Source of the DNA: Bolinopsis microptera
Taxonomy: Eukaryota > Ctenophora > Tentaculata > Lobata > Bolinopsidae
DNA length: 64,000 nt
Direction: 5' to 3'
NCBI RefSeq assembly: GCF_026151205.1
Contig: NC_087077.1
Span: forward strand, 558,001 to 622,000
In this document: one piece after another, positions 11,365 to 23,423 of the stretch
How the letters are laid out: each line of letters starts with the position of its first letter
Position numbering within the stretch: the first letter of the stretch is position 1
The notes under the pieces: generated by a model
The model's database searches: none
Told to the model about the DNA's origin: nothing
What the model saw: the letters and a program-made list of their open reading frames with translations, nothing else
Made by a program: the position numbers and the translations under genes

Positions 11365-14300
11365 TCATGTTTCAGTTTGAGTGAACGCACTTCTCACTGC
11401 TTCCGCGTCAAAATTTACCAGGCGCGTTCCGATAAGGTATCTGTGGAAGGTGTTGCCTGGTTATTTTCTGAATAAAATTGCTAGTATACAGTTACAATCC
11501 TGTACTATAATTTCATCCTTTTTTATTTAGTTCGACGTATCAGACATAAGTACTTACTTTTCGTTTTTGATTTTGATGTAAAGACGTTTAAACTGTTTTA
11601 GTTGCAGTTTTAGAAGGATAACTCCGAGAAGTACGACTACAGTTCCAGGGTAAATTCGTCTGTGACAAACGTGGGAGAAGTCGTCTGAGAAACCGAGGAA
11701 AGGGAGAGAGGAGCAGAGAGTGTAAGGAATACAAAGAAGATGAAGTTGGGTGACAACAACAGGAAGCACCAACTTAGTGGTCACAAACCATACGTCCATC
11801 TGCATTACTCCCGCTTGAAACACCTGGTAAAATAGAAGTGTAAACATTGGTAAAATAGAAGTTACAAAGAAATGAAACACATCTTTTAGCTGACAAGAAC
11901 ATTAAAAATATTTAAGATGAAAGTGAAAGTGAATCACCTGCTCAAGAACACGTTTAAAGTGCCAGTCTGGTCCAGTAAGAGTTCCAGCATAAAGTATCTT
12001 CACAAACAATACCCCTAAACCCCAGTCCTGCAAGAATGGAAATTGTAATTTTACAATAACTATTCTAATGAGTAGTGACCTCGTATACTGGTGACCTCAA
12101 TTGACGGTAACTTGTGAATAGGATAAAGTCAATAATATATAATGATACTGATATAATATGTAATATAAGTGATTTACGAGAATCCAAATATTTGGTAAAT
12201 TATAAACAAAAGAGTGTACTGACTTGCCACAAGAGATGTACAGGTGTGTGGTGAAGGGGAACTCTGATGGGGAGGAGTAAAATCATCTCATACAACAAAC
12301 CAAACAAGACCGGGATCAGACCGAACACTGTCAGTGCAAAGTAGATACACTTTATCATTATCAGCGACCACTCCTTCATCTGAAATAAACAGAAATGTAG
12401 TACGATCCTTCAAAAAGATAACGTTCAAAATATAAAGGAAAAGGAAAGGAGACAATTTTAAGAGTTTCATAACACACAAAATTAGACCCCAACCTTTTGG
12501 AAGAAGAGAGAAAGGCCCTGGACAGCCCAGTTGTACAGCAGGGTAGAGAGCCTAGTAGCTGCCCACAGCGTGTAGAGTCCACATGCGAAGGTGTAAAGTT
12601 CGTGAAGCTGTCCGGACGGCATGAATAGTTGCAGTATCCACCGTCCTGAAAGTGAAATATGTTATCAAATTCGAATTAAACGACTAATTGAAATGAGGTA
12701 TTTACATCGCGCTCACTTGATTAATCGACACAAGGAAAGTAGTTAACCGCGTCAGAGCGGGTGACTGAGTGATGTGAGGAAAAATGTCACAAAAAATGTT
12801 GATTGTTGGTGAATGGTGACTTCATTGAAATACTAAGAAAGTGAAACTAACCAAGTGAAACAGGTACGGAAAATATAAAGACTAAGAAAGTGAAACTAAC
12901 CAAGTGAAACAGGTACGGAGAATATAAATACTAAGAAAGTGAAACTAACCAAGTGAAACTACCCAAGTGAAACTAACCAAGTGAAACAGGTACGGAGAAT
13001 ATAAATACTAAGAAAGTGAAACTAACCAAGTGAAACTAACCAAGTGAAACTAACCAAGTGAAACAGGTACGGAGAATATAAATACTAAGAAAGTGAAACT
13101 AACCAAGTGAAACAGGTACGGAGAATATAGAGACTAAGAAAGTGAAACTAACCAAGTGAAACAGGTACGGAGAATATAAATACTAAGAAAGTGAAACTAA
13201 CCAAGTGAAACAGGTACGGAGAATATAAAGACTAAGAAAGTGAAACTAACCAAGTGAAACAGGTACGGAGAATATAAAGACGAGGAAAGTGAAACTAACC
13301 AAGTGAAACTAACCAAGTGAAACTACTAAGAAAGTGAAACTAACCAAGTGAAACAGGTACGGAGAATATAAAGACTAAGAAAGTGAAACTAACCAAGTGA
13401 AACAGGTACGGAGAATATAAATACTAAGAAAGTGAAACTAACCAAGTGAAACTAACCAAGTGAAACTAACCAAGTGAAACAGGTACGGAGAATATAAATA
13501 CTAAGAAAGTGAAACTAACCAAGTGAAACAGGTACGGAGAATATAAAGACTAAGAAAGTGAAACTAACCAAGTGAAACAGGTACGGAGAATATAAAGACG
13601 AAGAGAAGGAACATGCTGATACACGTGACCCCCACTAAAGTGGCCACTCTCCGTTTGAACTGATTGGGTCGGTAGTAGGGCTGGAAGGGCACGAAGAGTT
13701 CAGCGTTGGGGCCCGTTTGAGCTGCTCCCATACCTAACCCTTCAATATTGTTACTGTATCCTGGTACCCCTGAAATCATAGTAAACCAGGTGAACCATAT
13801 CAATTACAAATCATCTAGATCAATACAGTTTGCTTATTAAACGAAACCTTAATCACAGGACTGTCCAAGAATAAGACGGAGTTAAAGAGATATTTACCAA
13901 TGTTAACAAGTTTGCCATCGCTGCTCTCCTCTCCCTGATTTGGCACATCTCCAAGAAGGTAAGATCTGATACCCAGTAACCTGGCAACCCCGATAGCCCA
14001 GACTCGCAGGGAGTTCTTGAACCATTGTCGGGAGTTGCTCTGTTCGAGTAGCTGGGGTAACACCACCTGCAACAGTGCACTTCGTTAATCATCATTTCAA
14101 ATAGGGGGGCGGGGGTTGTGGTGGAACCAAGCCATTTCTAATAACCATGACATAATGTAGTTTTTCGATCGCAGAGAAAATATTGAAATATTGCTCGAAA
14201 AGAAGTGCCACGTAAAATACACATTACTTGTAAGAGTAGAAGTTCGAGACTAATCTCTCCCAGGATGCTCTCAGTGCTCATTTCCACACTGTAGGGTATA

Positions 14301-17300
14301 ACCCCGGGTAACAGGAAACCTATACAAGTCAGCGGGGCCCACACGATAAGCAGGATGCTCACTCCGAATACCACGCAGCTGATAGCGAACCGGCGTACGT
14401 GCTTCATAACACTGTATGTTATCATCTCTTGTATCTGGGGAGAAGTCAGTTAACTTGAAAAATATATATTCGTTACTTCTGAATCTAAAAAATATCGCGG
14501 TTTGTATGTGCAAATTTAATCAGAAAATCAACAGTTTCAGATGTACTGACCGGGTGGAAGTCAGGATCGTTCAGGTTCTTGAGAAACCAGAGAACTCCAG
14601 GCCTCATGACTTGTCGGAGGAGAAGAACAAAGGAAGCGAAGTAGAACACAAACACCATCCCCACCTGAGCAGAACTCAATGATAATGAAAGTGAAACTGA
14701 AAGTCATTAATGCTAATATGAAGAAGTGAAAAGAGATATTTACATCATGGGAACACAAGAGGTTGGAGAGGGTCATTACCAGCCAGTGGAGGAAAGTGGT
14801 AGTTCCAGGGGCCGTATAGAGGTAGTTAATCCTGTCGGCTAGTGTACTGTCACACAACTTCAGAGAACATATGTCAATCCACCAGCCACTCAGTGTCGGA
14901 AATATCGCTACCTCTAGTGCCAGGAGTAAAGCTACTTTGACGATTATAAAGCCGATGCCCAAAACGTGTTCAACCCTGGTCCAGTTGAAAAACCGGGCTA
15001 CAGTGTGTCCATATCCCATCAGGAGGAATACTACCATGTACCTGTGAATAAGTCTGAATTATGTAACTATCTCCGAGATAGTATCTCGTCATTTGAAAAA
15101 CTTGTTGGAAATGTTCAAATTTTAGTGAGTTAGAAGCCCGATGATTTGGATGACGACAACAGGAAAATAAGGTTACGAATAAAATATTATGACACACCCA
15201 ATTAGAAGAATAGCACCTCTCCCAACTAACACAACTTCCAAATCTTTGTCCACTCCTGCTGCCATGGCTACAACAGTGCCCAGTAGATAGGGTATCAAAC
15301 CAAAGAGGGTGATGGACACGACATTGAGGGTGGCTACCCAAAATACGTATTCTATGAAGACCAACGAACCGTCCATTCCTAGCATTCTTTCCCATGTTAA
15401 TTCTTCTGCTGCCCGGTCGATCTGAAATGTTGGATATTCAAATTGGTAATGAGTGGAACATCTCGTAAATATTCAAATATAAGTGCTTTAACATCAAGTT
15501 CCCCAATTCTTACAATATTAGGTCCGATAATGTCATCATTGTTCTGGTTCAATATAGGATGAACTCGGGCTAGTTGCTGGCCTGCCTGCGCAGGATCATC
15601 GTCCCAATCCAACTGTCGAACCACGTTGTCATCATTATCTTCAATTCCGCTGTCATCGGTTCTGTCGTCAACTACCTAATTACAAGATACTTCAGTTCAT
15701 TTGAACCATAAATACAGCAAGATAGTTCTTATCATCAGCAAGGAAAATAGTATGTACCGACTACCAAAGTATAAAATACTACAATTATTACTACGATTAT
15801 TACTAAAAGAAAGATCCTGGTAGCCTGTTTAATACTACTTTTCTCACCTCTAAAGGAGGATCCTCCTGAATATTCTCTAACCAGTCAGGACCTCCACCGT
15901 TAACAATCTGATCTCTCAACCATACCAGTGATAATATCACACAGAAACTTATCAACACTATTATACTCCCTTTGAAACAGTCCGCGAGTATTGTTTCGAG
16001 TGGGTCGTACGGTAATGAGATAAACGCTGAAATCATTAATGGGGTGAACAATTTGAAAATTCATCGACTTTGCTGTGTTGAAGTGTCGAAAAGTTTAATC
16101 TTTATTTCCATAAGTTTTAACCAACATTTTAGTGATACAAAAAAACGTAACGTTTGTAACTTACGCGCTATTGAACCACTAAACAGACATTTGTAAGTTC
16201 TGAACGATACGAGAGGGACGAAGGCGAGCCAGCATAAAGCGACTAGGGAGTAATGTAACCACAGCTTGATAGCGTGAAGGAAGGTAGTTATGATCCCGCT
16301 AAATAGGGCACTCACTGGTAACCAGCTAGGCATCGAAGCTGCGTATATAGGCTGAAATATAGAGTACAATTTTAGTTCACAACACAAATCGGGATTGAAG
16401 CTGCGTATATAGGCTGAAATATAGATTACAACTTTAGTTCACGACACAAATTGGGATCAGCTTTTGGAAAAATAATCTATGATGTGTATTTGTAGGATTA
16501 AGAAATTCAAATTATTTGAGACATACCTGAAACTTGATTGGGTGTTTGCATAATTCGCAAAATTCCTTCTTGCTGTGCCTCATCCACTGCATAAGGCACT
16601 CTTGGTGTATGTAACGAATACTGCCAATACATTTGCAGGGATGGAACAACGGTCGACCTGAGGTCAGAGTCAGTCGGGAGAGTGTATTAATTAACCATTG
16701 TATTCTTAATTCTACAGAATAACGCACGACCCTATATATAGAAGTTAAAGTATCATGTATAGTTAAAGAAAGAGTTAAAATCGACTCCATCTGCAGTTTC
16801 GAACACTCTAATTCCTTTCGGCAGATCATTGTTGACCAAAGTGGTCGACAACCAATACTACAGGGTACACTATTACATTATGTCATCATTATCGTATTAC
16901 ACAATTACGGATTAATGAAATCCACAATGTCGTTATAAAATTCGGTCGTGCGCGCTACGCTTACAACTGAAAAAGTACACCGAATATGGAAAATCAGTAG
17001 ACCCTTTTAACGGATATATATCCTTGTGTTTCAAGAAGAACAGGCGACTTTGGCTTAGATCGATAAAGCGAATGAAATGCTTAGTAAATGGCTCCGTAGC
17101 AGAATTTGTTTGAGAATTCTTCGAAAATGGAAACTGAACAGTTGCTGGCAGTCAAAAATGCTGGCAGTCAAAATTGTGCAAAACCCGAAATAATAACATT
17201 CACTGACTCACATAGCATTTCTAGAATCACATTTCTTCATTTAACACACAAATAACTACCTGGCGATCCACCGGATCTACAAAATCTACAGATATCGCTG

Positions 17301-17368
17301 TCTTCGTCATCGAAATCCAAATCATCGTCATCCATAGGTTGATTTATTAGAGCGCTGCTTACCATCAT
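11365..17368 (-). CDS. MARCHF6: MARCHF6/TEB4-like ER membrane RING-CH ubiquitin ligase (complete, 16 exons)
   Basis: Polytopic E3 ubiquitin ligase of ER-associated degradation (yeast Doa10 family). Exons, 5' to 3' on the minus strand: 17368-17260, 16657-16527, 16351-16165, 16026-15848, 15675-15514, 15421-15177, 15041-14780, 14664-14551, 14434-14228, 14066-13898, 13769-13569, 12645-12494, 12379-12224, 12027-11938, 11823-11558, 11440-11365. Phases all agree; total 901 residues, close to the human 910. N-terminal RING-CH has all eight zinc ligands in C4HC3 order (C27, C30, C44, C46, H54, C57, C70, C73), followed by many membrane helices. Diagnostic stretches include [60 protein letters not shown] and HRRIYP near the C-terminus. 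Start: two adjacent ATGs, with a third at residue 12. Odd: the donor of exon 11 and the acceptor of exon 3 are each caught up in tandem duplications. Confidence 0.95.
12834..13613. repeat. Minisatellite (49-bp unit, about 14 copies) containing the MARCHF6 exon 11 end and donor
   Basis: Basic period 49 bp, with a shorter 15-bp sub-repeat (GTGAAACTAACCAA) locally expanded. Read on the minus strand each full unit contains TATTCTCCGTACCTG, TTTCACTTG and then GTTAGT, which is the last coding bases of exon 11 (ending 13569) plus its 5' splice site. The genuine exon end is the outermost copy; the remaining copies lie in the intron. Confidence 0.95.
16335..16458. repeat. Two-copy 62-bp duplication across the MARCHF6 exon 3 acceptor
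   Basis: GAAGCTGCGTATATAGGCTG recurs at 16335 and 16397, followed in both copies by AAATATAG and a similar TTTAGTTCAC tract. On the minus strand each copy carries the polypyrimidine/AG and the first coding bases (CCTATATACGCAGCTTC) of exon 3. Copies differ at several bases. The downstream copy (16351) is in phase with both neighbours. Confidence 0.88.
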
Positions 17369-17811
17369 CTTTACATAACTCGTCACATAGCTAGCTAGAT
17401 AGTGATAGTCGTTATAGCATAGATTATAAACGGCTCAAACGTAATGTTTTGAAGAGAGTGCTGTTCTTGCGTTCAGAAATTGGATTCAGCGATTCAATTT
17501 TGGCAAGATTTACTTGACTGAAGCTATCGATTACATCAGGGTGGTAAATTAACATTTCAAACTTATCAAGGCTACCAGCAGATAACAAACAGTTAAAAAA
17601 ATTCTAACTGTAACATTCACGACAAAACGACAAATATAACGCGTAAATGTACCATGCCCATTTCTGAATGAAGGCACTTATTTCTTAACAACGAATAAAT
17701 TAACGATCATTACGAAACACTCTCTACTTGAGTTTACAAATTGTCTACGCTTGATAATTTCAATAGAGAAATTAAAAATGTTCTAAAAGTTTCTAATCAG
17801 ATAAACGTTTC
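17369..17811. other. Short spacer between APEH stop and MARCHF6 start
   Basis: 443 bases that must hold the APEH 3' end and the MARCHF6 promoter or 5' UTR. I see no TATA-type element or coding sequence. Such a short head-to-tail spacing would also fit co-transcription followed by trans-splicing, but nothing in the sequence proves it. Confidence 0.4.
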
Positions 17812-19872
17812 CTAAGAAAGATTTAAATGTTTCTTGAACCACAAATGAACATGAGCGAGCGAGTCTGCAGAAACAGGAACACTACTCAAAGGATGACAAT
17901 CTTCAGGGTACACTCTCAACGAGCACGGAACACCACGTGACCTCAAATACCTTACATACCTTAGCCCCTGTGAGGGAGGTACTCTCAAATCTTTAGCTCC
18001 AATTAGCATCAGGACAGGACATTTAACTTGGTCTATGTAACGAATGGGGGATTTGTCCAGCATTGCTGCAATACCAGCAACATTAGGAGTGGGAGGGCGG
18101 TACACACTGTAATCTACACCTGCCTCGCAGTAACACCAATCAGGAATGTCAGATACTCCCACCATGTTAGACATGTCAATAACTGGGTTCCTGATAGCAG
18201 CTGCTTTGTAGAAGTCAGGATACTGTCCAATAAGGTGAGCAGACAAGAAACCACCATGTGAACCACCCATCACCACAACATGCTGGAACCCTGGTGCTAT
18301 CTGCATTGCAGCGTGGTGCACATCCTTCACATCTATATCACCCACATTACCAGGCAACATATCAATACTCTCCTGTCCTAAACCTAGCGAGCCAGTGTAG
18401 TTAACAAGGAGGGTGGAGTAACCAAGTTGAGCCAGGGTGTATGTGTCGTGACGGAATGCTGTTGTATACATGGAATGAGGTCCGCCGTGTGGGAACACTA
18501 TAAGAGTCTTTAAATCAGAGCAACCTTCACCAGGTCTAATGAGAATTCCATTGTACGCTCTTTCTTCTCTGCTGAATGATTCGATTGTATACTTGCAGTT
18601 CACGTCAGGGCTATCACACAAACTGCTCTTCCAAAATTCTTTAATTGAACTTTCATTGCTTAAATCAGCAGAAAAGATGCCCTGTTTTGTATTCTCACTT
18701 AAAACAGGATTTAGATCACTCACAAAGAGCAAACATCGAGAGCCAACTTGGTCCAGAACATCCAAAGAAGCCGTCCCAAATCTCCCATCCCACAAATTCT
18801 CTTTAAAGCCACTTTCTGTATTCATTTTAATCAGAACAGATTTGGTTCCTGTAAAGCTCACTAAAAGAAGATTCCTACCATCAATCCAAGGAGAAGGAGA
18901 AAACTTTCCATAGAATAGTGAATTTTCGACTATTTTGAAGTTCTCTTTACCATCGAATATACAAACGTCCATGTACTTTCGATGAGGCCCTCCTGACTCA
19001 CACATCAAGAATGCTACTTCGCCTGACTCATGGTTAGGTGAGGGCATGTAGACAGATTTACCCTCTGGCGTGTGGAATGCAACGGAATTTGTTGCAGTCT
19101 TGTATGAACATAGTTTACCAGGCTTATTCCAGCAGTATATTGCACCATGCTTCGAACACTTCAAGTCGAAACCTATAAAAAACAAAGTCTCATTACCACA
19201 CCAAGATGGTTTAGCACAAAAGATATCAGATGGTGTTTCCAGTATCTTTACCTCTCCAGAGTCTAAATTCAGCACACAGATCACAGATTCACAACATTTC
19301 TCCAGCTGCTCCCCCCAAGATTCAGTATAATCATACACCCCACCCTGTTTGTCACCTGGTTTAGGATTCTCAGCAAAGAATGACACAGATTTAACAACCT
19401 TCTTTTCTGCAACATACACAACATTTTTCCCATCCTGGCTGACAGAAAGAGACGAGAATTCCGGATCAGTGTAAATAGGGCCATGAACATCCTTTCCACT
19501 TAAATCATATCGCTTCACTAAGCCCTTATGATTCCAAAAATCCAGACAGTTCTTCTTTTTATCATCACCGTAGTTGTAAAGGTGCACATATGATGACTTG
19601 TTTCTAATCTGGCAAATTAAACCATGTTTGGAGGTAGGAGTTACAGGCATACATTTACCATCTTTAGTGTAATTTTTGTAAAGATAATGATGTGCCTCTT
19701 TTACCACAGGGTCAGTTTGTTGCCAAAGTGTGCGAAATGTTACGTCGTCAAGATCATCGTCAGGTCCTGATAATATCCAACCACCAACAATATCAAGCAA
19801 GTTCCGGGTGTTCTTATAAACTTCAGTAAATCTGGAGATATCGTTTTCCTCCTCTTCGGTCAGACTTGTCAT
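17812..19872 (-). CDS. APEH: Acylaminoacyl-peptidase (acylamino-acid-releasing enzyme), intronless
   Basis: Cytosolic serine peptidase of family S9C that removes N-acylated amino acids from peptides. Single exon, 686 residues from the ATG at 19872; the frame is open 42 residues further upstream, but the region from MTSLTEEEEN is what resembles the family N-terminus. An N-terminal beta-propeller (KHGPIYTDPEF-like stretch, then VVYVAEKK) is followed by an alpha/beta hydrolase domain. Triad by motif: Ser538 in GGSHGG, Asp628 in GAKDLRVPPSQG, His660 in PEDCHPL; also FPHGGPHS, SLPGNVG-like MLPGNVGDIDVKDV, DIPDWC and LDKSPIRYI, all typical. Human APEH is 732 residues. Odd: vertebrate APEH genes have over 20 exons and both flanking genes here are intron-rich. 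The stop is 444 bases upstream of the MARCHF6 ATG on the same strand. Confidence 0.95.
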   Translation of the reverse strand: MTSLTEEEENDISRFTEVYKNTRNLLDIVGGWILSGPDDDLDDVTFRTLWQQTDPVVKEAHHYLYKNYTKDGKCMPVTPTSKHGLICQIRNKSSYVHLYNYGDDKKKNCLDFWNHKGLVKRYDLSGKDVHGPIYTDPEFSSLSVSQDGKNVVYVAEKKVVKSVSFFAENPKPGDKQGGVYDYTESWGEQLEKCCESVICVLNLDSGEVKILETPSDIFCAKPSWCGNETLFFIGFDLKCSKHGAIYCWNKPGKLCSYKTATNSVAFHTPEGKSVYMPSPNHESGEVAFLMCESGGPHRKYMDVCIFDGKENFKIVENSLFYGKFSPSPWIDGRNLLLVSFTGTKSVLIKMNTESGFKENLWDGRFGTASLDVLDQVGSRCLLFVSDLNPVLSENTKQGIFSADLSNESSIKEFWKSSLCDSPDVNCKYTIESFSREERAYNGILIRPGEGCSDLKTLIVFPHGGPHSMYTTAFRHDTYTLAQLGYSTLLVNYTGSLGLGQESIDMLPGNVGDIDVKDVHHAAMQIAPGFQHVVVMGGSHGGFLSAHLIGQYPDFYKAAAIRNPVIDMSNMVGVSDIPDWCYCEAGVDYSVYRPPTPNVAGIAAMLDKSPIRYIDQVKCPVLMLIGAKDLRVPPSQGLRYVRYLRSRGVPCSLRVYPEDCHPLSSVPVSADSLAHVHLWFKKHLNLS

Positions 19873-20875
19873 GATGGGCTTGATTCTTTTGGAGCAAAAG
19901 ATCGTTACAGAGAAATGTAGAAATGATAAAATATGATATTTAACCGGACCGGTTAAATAAATAAATAAACCGGTGATCGGACTTTCTGAACTTATCAATT
20001 AGTATAGGAGAAACTAAGAATTAATTTACTGGGTGGGTGCCAATCAAATTTGGTCTTATAAATTTAGTTATACTGACAATAACATGACCAGTTGTACTGA
20101 AGAATTAATGCTTTTAACGTGATGATCAAACAGGCACACCAATGTACTAATAAAGGACAGAAATTATCGGCATTGATGATACATAATATACAACTTAAAA
20201 CTATTAGAAAATACAATTGTATTTTAAATTCACTTCCTATTATATTGTTTAAATAGTTAAATTATCCATTTCAAAACAATTTGCTTGTCTAAAAATTATA
20301 TTTATTCACAAAATTCTCATCTTCTGCTTGAAGAACATTTTTATTGGTGACTGCTGAACATTGTTTGTAAGTTTCAGCTTAATTTGAGCTAGTTAGAAAG
20401 TTGAAAGAACTAGATTTTGCTATTGTATTGGTTCCCAATACAATAGAAAAATAAACATGTAGTATTAACAAAGTTCATTACCTATAATTTCGTTACATAA
20501 CAAGTGTTAATAACAAAATTCAGCAGCTAAAATTAAACTTAATTGTTCAAAATACCTCCAAACGATGCAAATTGGGTAATTTTATTTGAATCTTGCATAA
20601 ATAATAATTGATAGAACACAAATCAAATTCAATAGAAAACGTCTCCATCAATGTACATGGGTGCAATTTACATCATCATAAATTCCTGACAATGCCATAA
20701 TCGAGGAACTATTCTAGAAAGTAAGCTGTCAAAAAACTGTAGCCTAACATCAAATGAAATCTATCATGTTGATATATAATATGACAATCCAGGAAACATA
20801 AATATTTACAGACTTTAACCTAATATGAACAATAAAATCAGCTCATTTAAAATCTTAATAATCCACCAATCTAAT
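19873..20875. other. Spacer between ataxin-3 and APEH
   Basis: About 1 kb of very AT-rich sequence. I see no gene, repeat array or recognisable transposon in it; it must hold the ataxin-3 3' end and APEH upstream region. Confidence 0.5.
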
Positions 20876-22452
20876 CTAGGAATGTAATAAAGACATTGCA
20901 ATAGCTTTCTGTAACTCTTCATCTTCAATACTATTGTCATCTATAGAATGAGAACTTGGGGTTAGATCAGTACTATCGGACATAACATCTTGTGATGTTG
21001 AGCTGGCTTCTCCACAAAGCTTTGCAAGACGTTTCCGTCTTATCTCCTCAACACTTTCAGTCTCAACTGGCTTTACATCTGGAGCTTTTTCTTTGGGCTT
21101 GGTTGTCTTTCGAGAGTTTGTAGTGTTGTACAAACTGGGATCTAGGGGTGATGTTAATAGGACAGCATCAGCTTGGCACTCTGGCAATGTTCCAAGGATT
21201 ACAAATATGGTGTATCCTTCGAGCTCCAGTTGCTTGAGATAAACCTCAAGATAAGTGTCTGAGATGAGGGTTGGGCCAGATTTGCAGCTGTCTATGTTAA
21301 ACCACTGTAAACCTATCTTCCTGATCGTGAACCTGAACCAGATTAAATTTATTACATACAGGATTTTGAGTTTAAATAAAATTAGATAATTTATATCAGC
21401 CACTGTTACGTTTTACTGTATGGTAAAAGTTTGATAAACTGTACCGCCTTACAATTTTTAGACACATTATATATTGTATATATGCTATGTACAGTAAAAC
21501 CGTGATTTATCAATAGCTTAGTCTTGAAAATGAAATTTTCAAATGAAACTTTGAGCAACAGCATTAAAAGGATAGCAATTCAATAAATAAATATACCATA
21601 CTCTCTGCATTAGTGAATTTACTACACAGATGTAAAACTTTCATGTCCAGAGGCTTTTTGAAACACTGTACTACGGAATCATAGACCATAGTAAATAGCA
21701 ACCTTTAAATAACTTAAATAAAGAAGAACATTTACCAGTGCTGGTTCAGGTTGCAAACAAAGGAAGAGAAGTTATTTGCAGGATGTTTTCGAGCTTCAGC
21801 TAGGTCAGGATGATTCCAATGCTTCGCAGATAATCCATAAACCTCCAGTGCTCTCATGATGACCTAAACTTTGAAGCTATAGTTGAGGCAAAGGCTGTGT
21901 TAGCACAAGCATACAACATAGAGCACAATTACTTAGTTGTTAAGTAATACAATCTTAGCTGTCATATAATACACTAAAATATGTCATCCTTCTGAGGGCT
22001 TAATCAAATCAATCAAGCTTAGTATATTCTTTTATAAATCATGACTCAAACCTGGACTGAAAAGAAGCCACTGTCATCCATATTGCTAGAAGGCTGTTCA
22101 AGGAACCGAGAATATTCCTCAGCAGATCCTTCAGCCATCCTGCTAGTCTCCTCTGAATCTAACTGCTGTGCGATGGATGCCAGCTGAAATAAATATTCTA
22201 AAAATTCACATTACATCTATTGAATTGAGTGATAACCTGACCTAATTTTATGCTTGATAATCGAAATAAGTTCAGGTTTAGTTTCACATTTATGGTGGAC
22301 ACTGTGCCATAAAGTAAAATGTTCATTTGTATGAGTCAGATACCTAAACAACTAACTTGGATGGCATCAAACACAGGACATTGTAACAGAGTGTTCAAAC
22401 AGTGTTGGGCACAGAGCTGACCTTCTTGTATCTCATGGTGAATTAGTTCCAT
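20876..22452 (-). CDS. ATXN3: Ataxin-3-like Josephin deubiquitinase (complete, 4 exons)
   Basis: Ubiquitin chain-editing cysteine protease acting with p97/VCP in protein quality control. Exons: 22452-22357, 22183-22052, 21863-21736, 21332-20876; phase-consistent, 270 residues. The Josephin domain occupies residues 1-170 with catalytic Cys14 (EGQLCAQHC), His118 (NLNQHWF) and Asn131 (QWFNIDS); NMDDSGFFSVQVI and SGPTLISDTYL are characteristic of ataxin-3 rather than of the shorter Josephin-only proteins. A basic RRKR cluster at 217-220 resembles the VCP-binding motif, and residues 254-268 (IEDEELQKAIAMSLL) form a ubiquitin-interacting motif. Compared with human (about 360 residues) it has a single recognisable UIM and no polyglutamine tract. 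It starts a run of three same-strand genes with APEH and MARCHF6. Confidence 0.95.
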
Positions 22453-22969
22453 CTATTGCTAGGGTTTATAAAGCAGATCCCAATATCACATTGCTGTAAA
22501 GGTTTTATGAACTGAACAAATTAGCTATCAAATGCTATCAAAATGATTTGATTTAATTTGAAACAAACGTTAATTATTTGGACATCACGCAGTGGAGTAA
22601 CGTTAATGGTCATGGGAACATTTAGCAACAAACAAATTATATTTTAGCCTTAATAATTAAAGTAGGCGTGATGTTAAATATATTATAGTCAGTGTGCACA
22701 TGAGGGGGATTCAAGGTTTTCCCCCCCCTTTCTGAGATGCATTATCCCTAGTAAGATTAGGAAATACTCCTACATCATGAACCAAAAATATCCATGCAGT
22801 AGGATCGGAACTGCATTACAATAATTAATAAAAGGTTGAAAGGATTAGAAATGCAATGCAAGCGATACATGCAGTAGACAACAGAATCTCGTAAGTAAAC
22901 TTCTAAGATTTTTAGAGAGAGAAAAAGAGAAAAAAGTGATTCAAACAATAAACAGATAGCATACTGCAT
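22453..22969. other. Upstream region of ataxin-3
   Basis: AT-rich, no gene recognised. It presumably holds the ataxin-3 promoter. Part may be the tail of the adjacent SINE. Confidence 0.4.
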
Positions 22970-23180
22970 AGTATAATGTAGCGCCCCTGGCCCTCCCCAT
23001 TTAACCCTCAATCACGGTTTTCCCATCATTCGGCTGAGTTGACAGAGGAGAAATTACACAATTTTGTAAGTCCACACAGATCCAAAGGATTCTAAGTTAT
23101 CTCCATAGACTAGGTGACACTGAGATTCAAACCCTGGACCTTCTGTGCAGAAGGTGGAAGCTCTAACCACTCATCCAATA
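22970..23180 (-). mobile_element. tRNA-derived SINE (head and central domain)
   Basis: On the minus strand a tRNA-like head has an A box (GATGAGTGGTTAGAGC) and a B box (GGTTTGAATCTC) with the usual spacing. The body that follows contains ACTCAGCCGAATGATG and GAGGGTTAAATGGGGAGG, which closely match the central part of the SINE at 46183-46547. The 3' end is not clear and the copy may extend below 22970. Confidence 0.7.
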
Positions 23181-23423
23181 TAATTTTAGCAATGGTCGCT
23201 GTCCAGCTATAAGATAATAAATAATAATAATTTAAACTTTTATATTATAGTGGCACAACAACTTAAAATGCACAGGTGTGCCACGAAAACAGTTCAGGAT
23301 ACAATAAAACCTGAAAAAGCAACCCACATTATATGCTAAACCAGAAAAGGGTGATTAGACTTGATACACTAAATTTAAAACGATAATGTGTATGTATTTC
23401 CCAGTAGAACCAATTAGGGAAAA

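Noticed and set aside
19873-19998. 42-residue N-terminal extension of APEH
   Set aside because: Open but hydrophobic and unlike the family; the ATG at 19872 gives the expected N-terminus.
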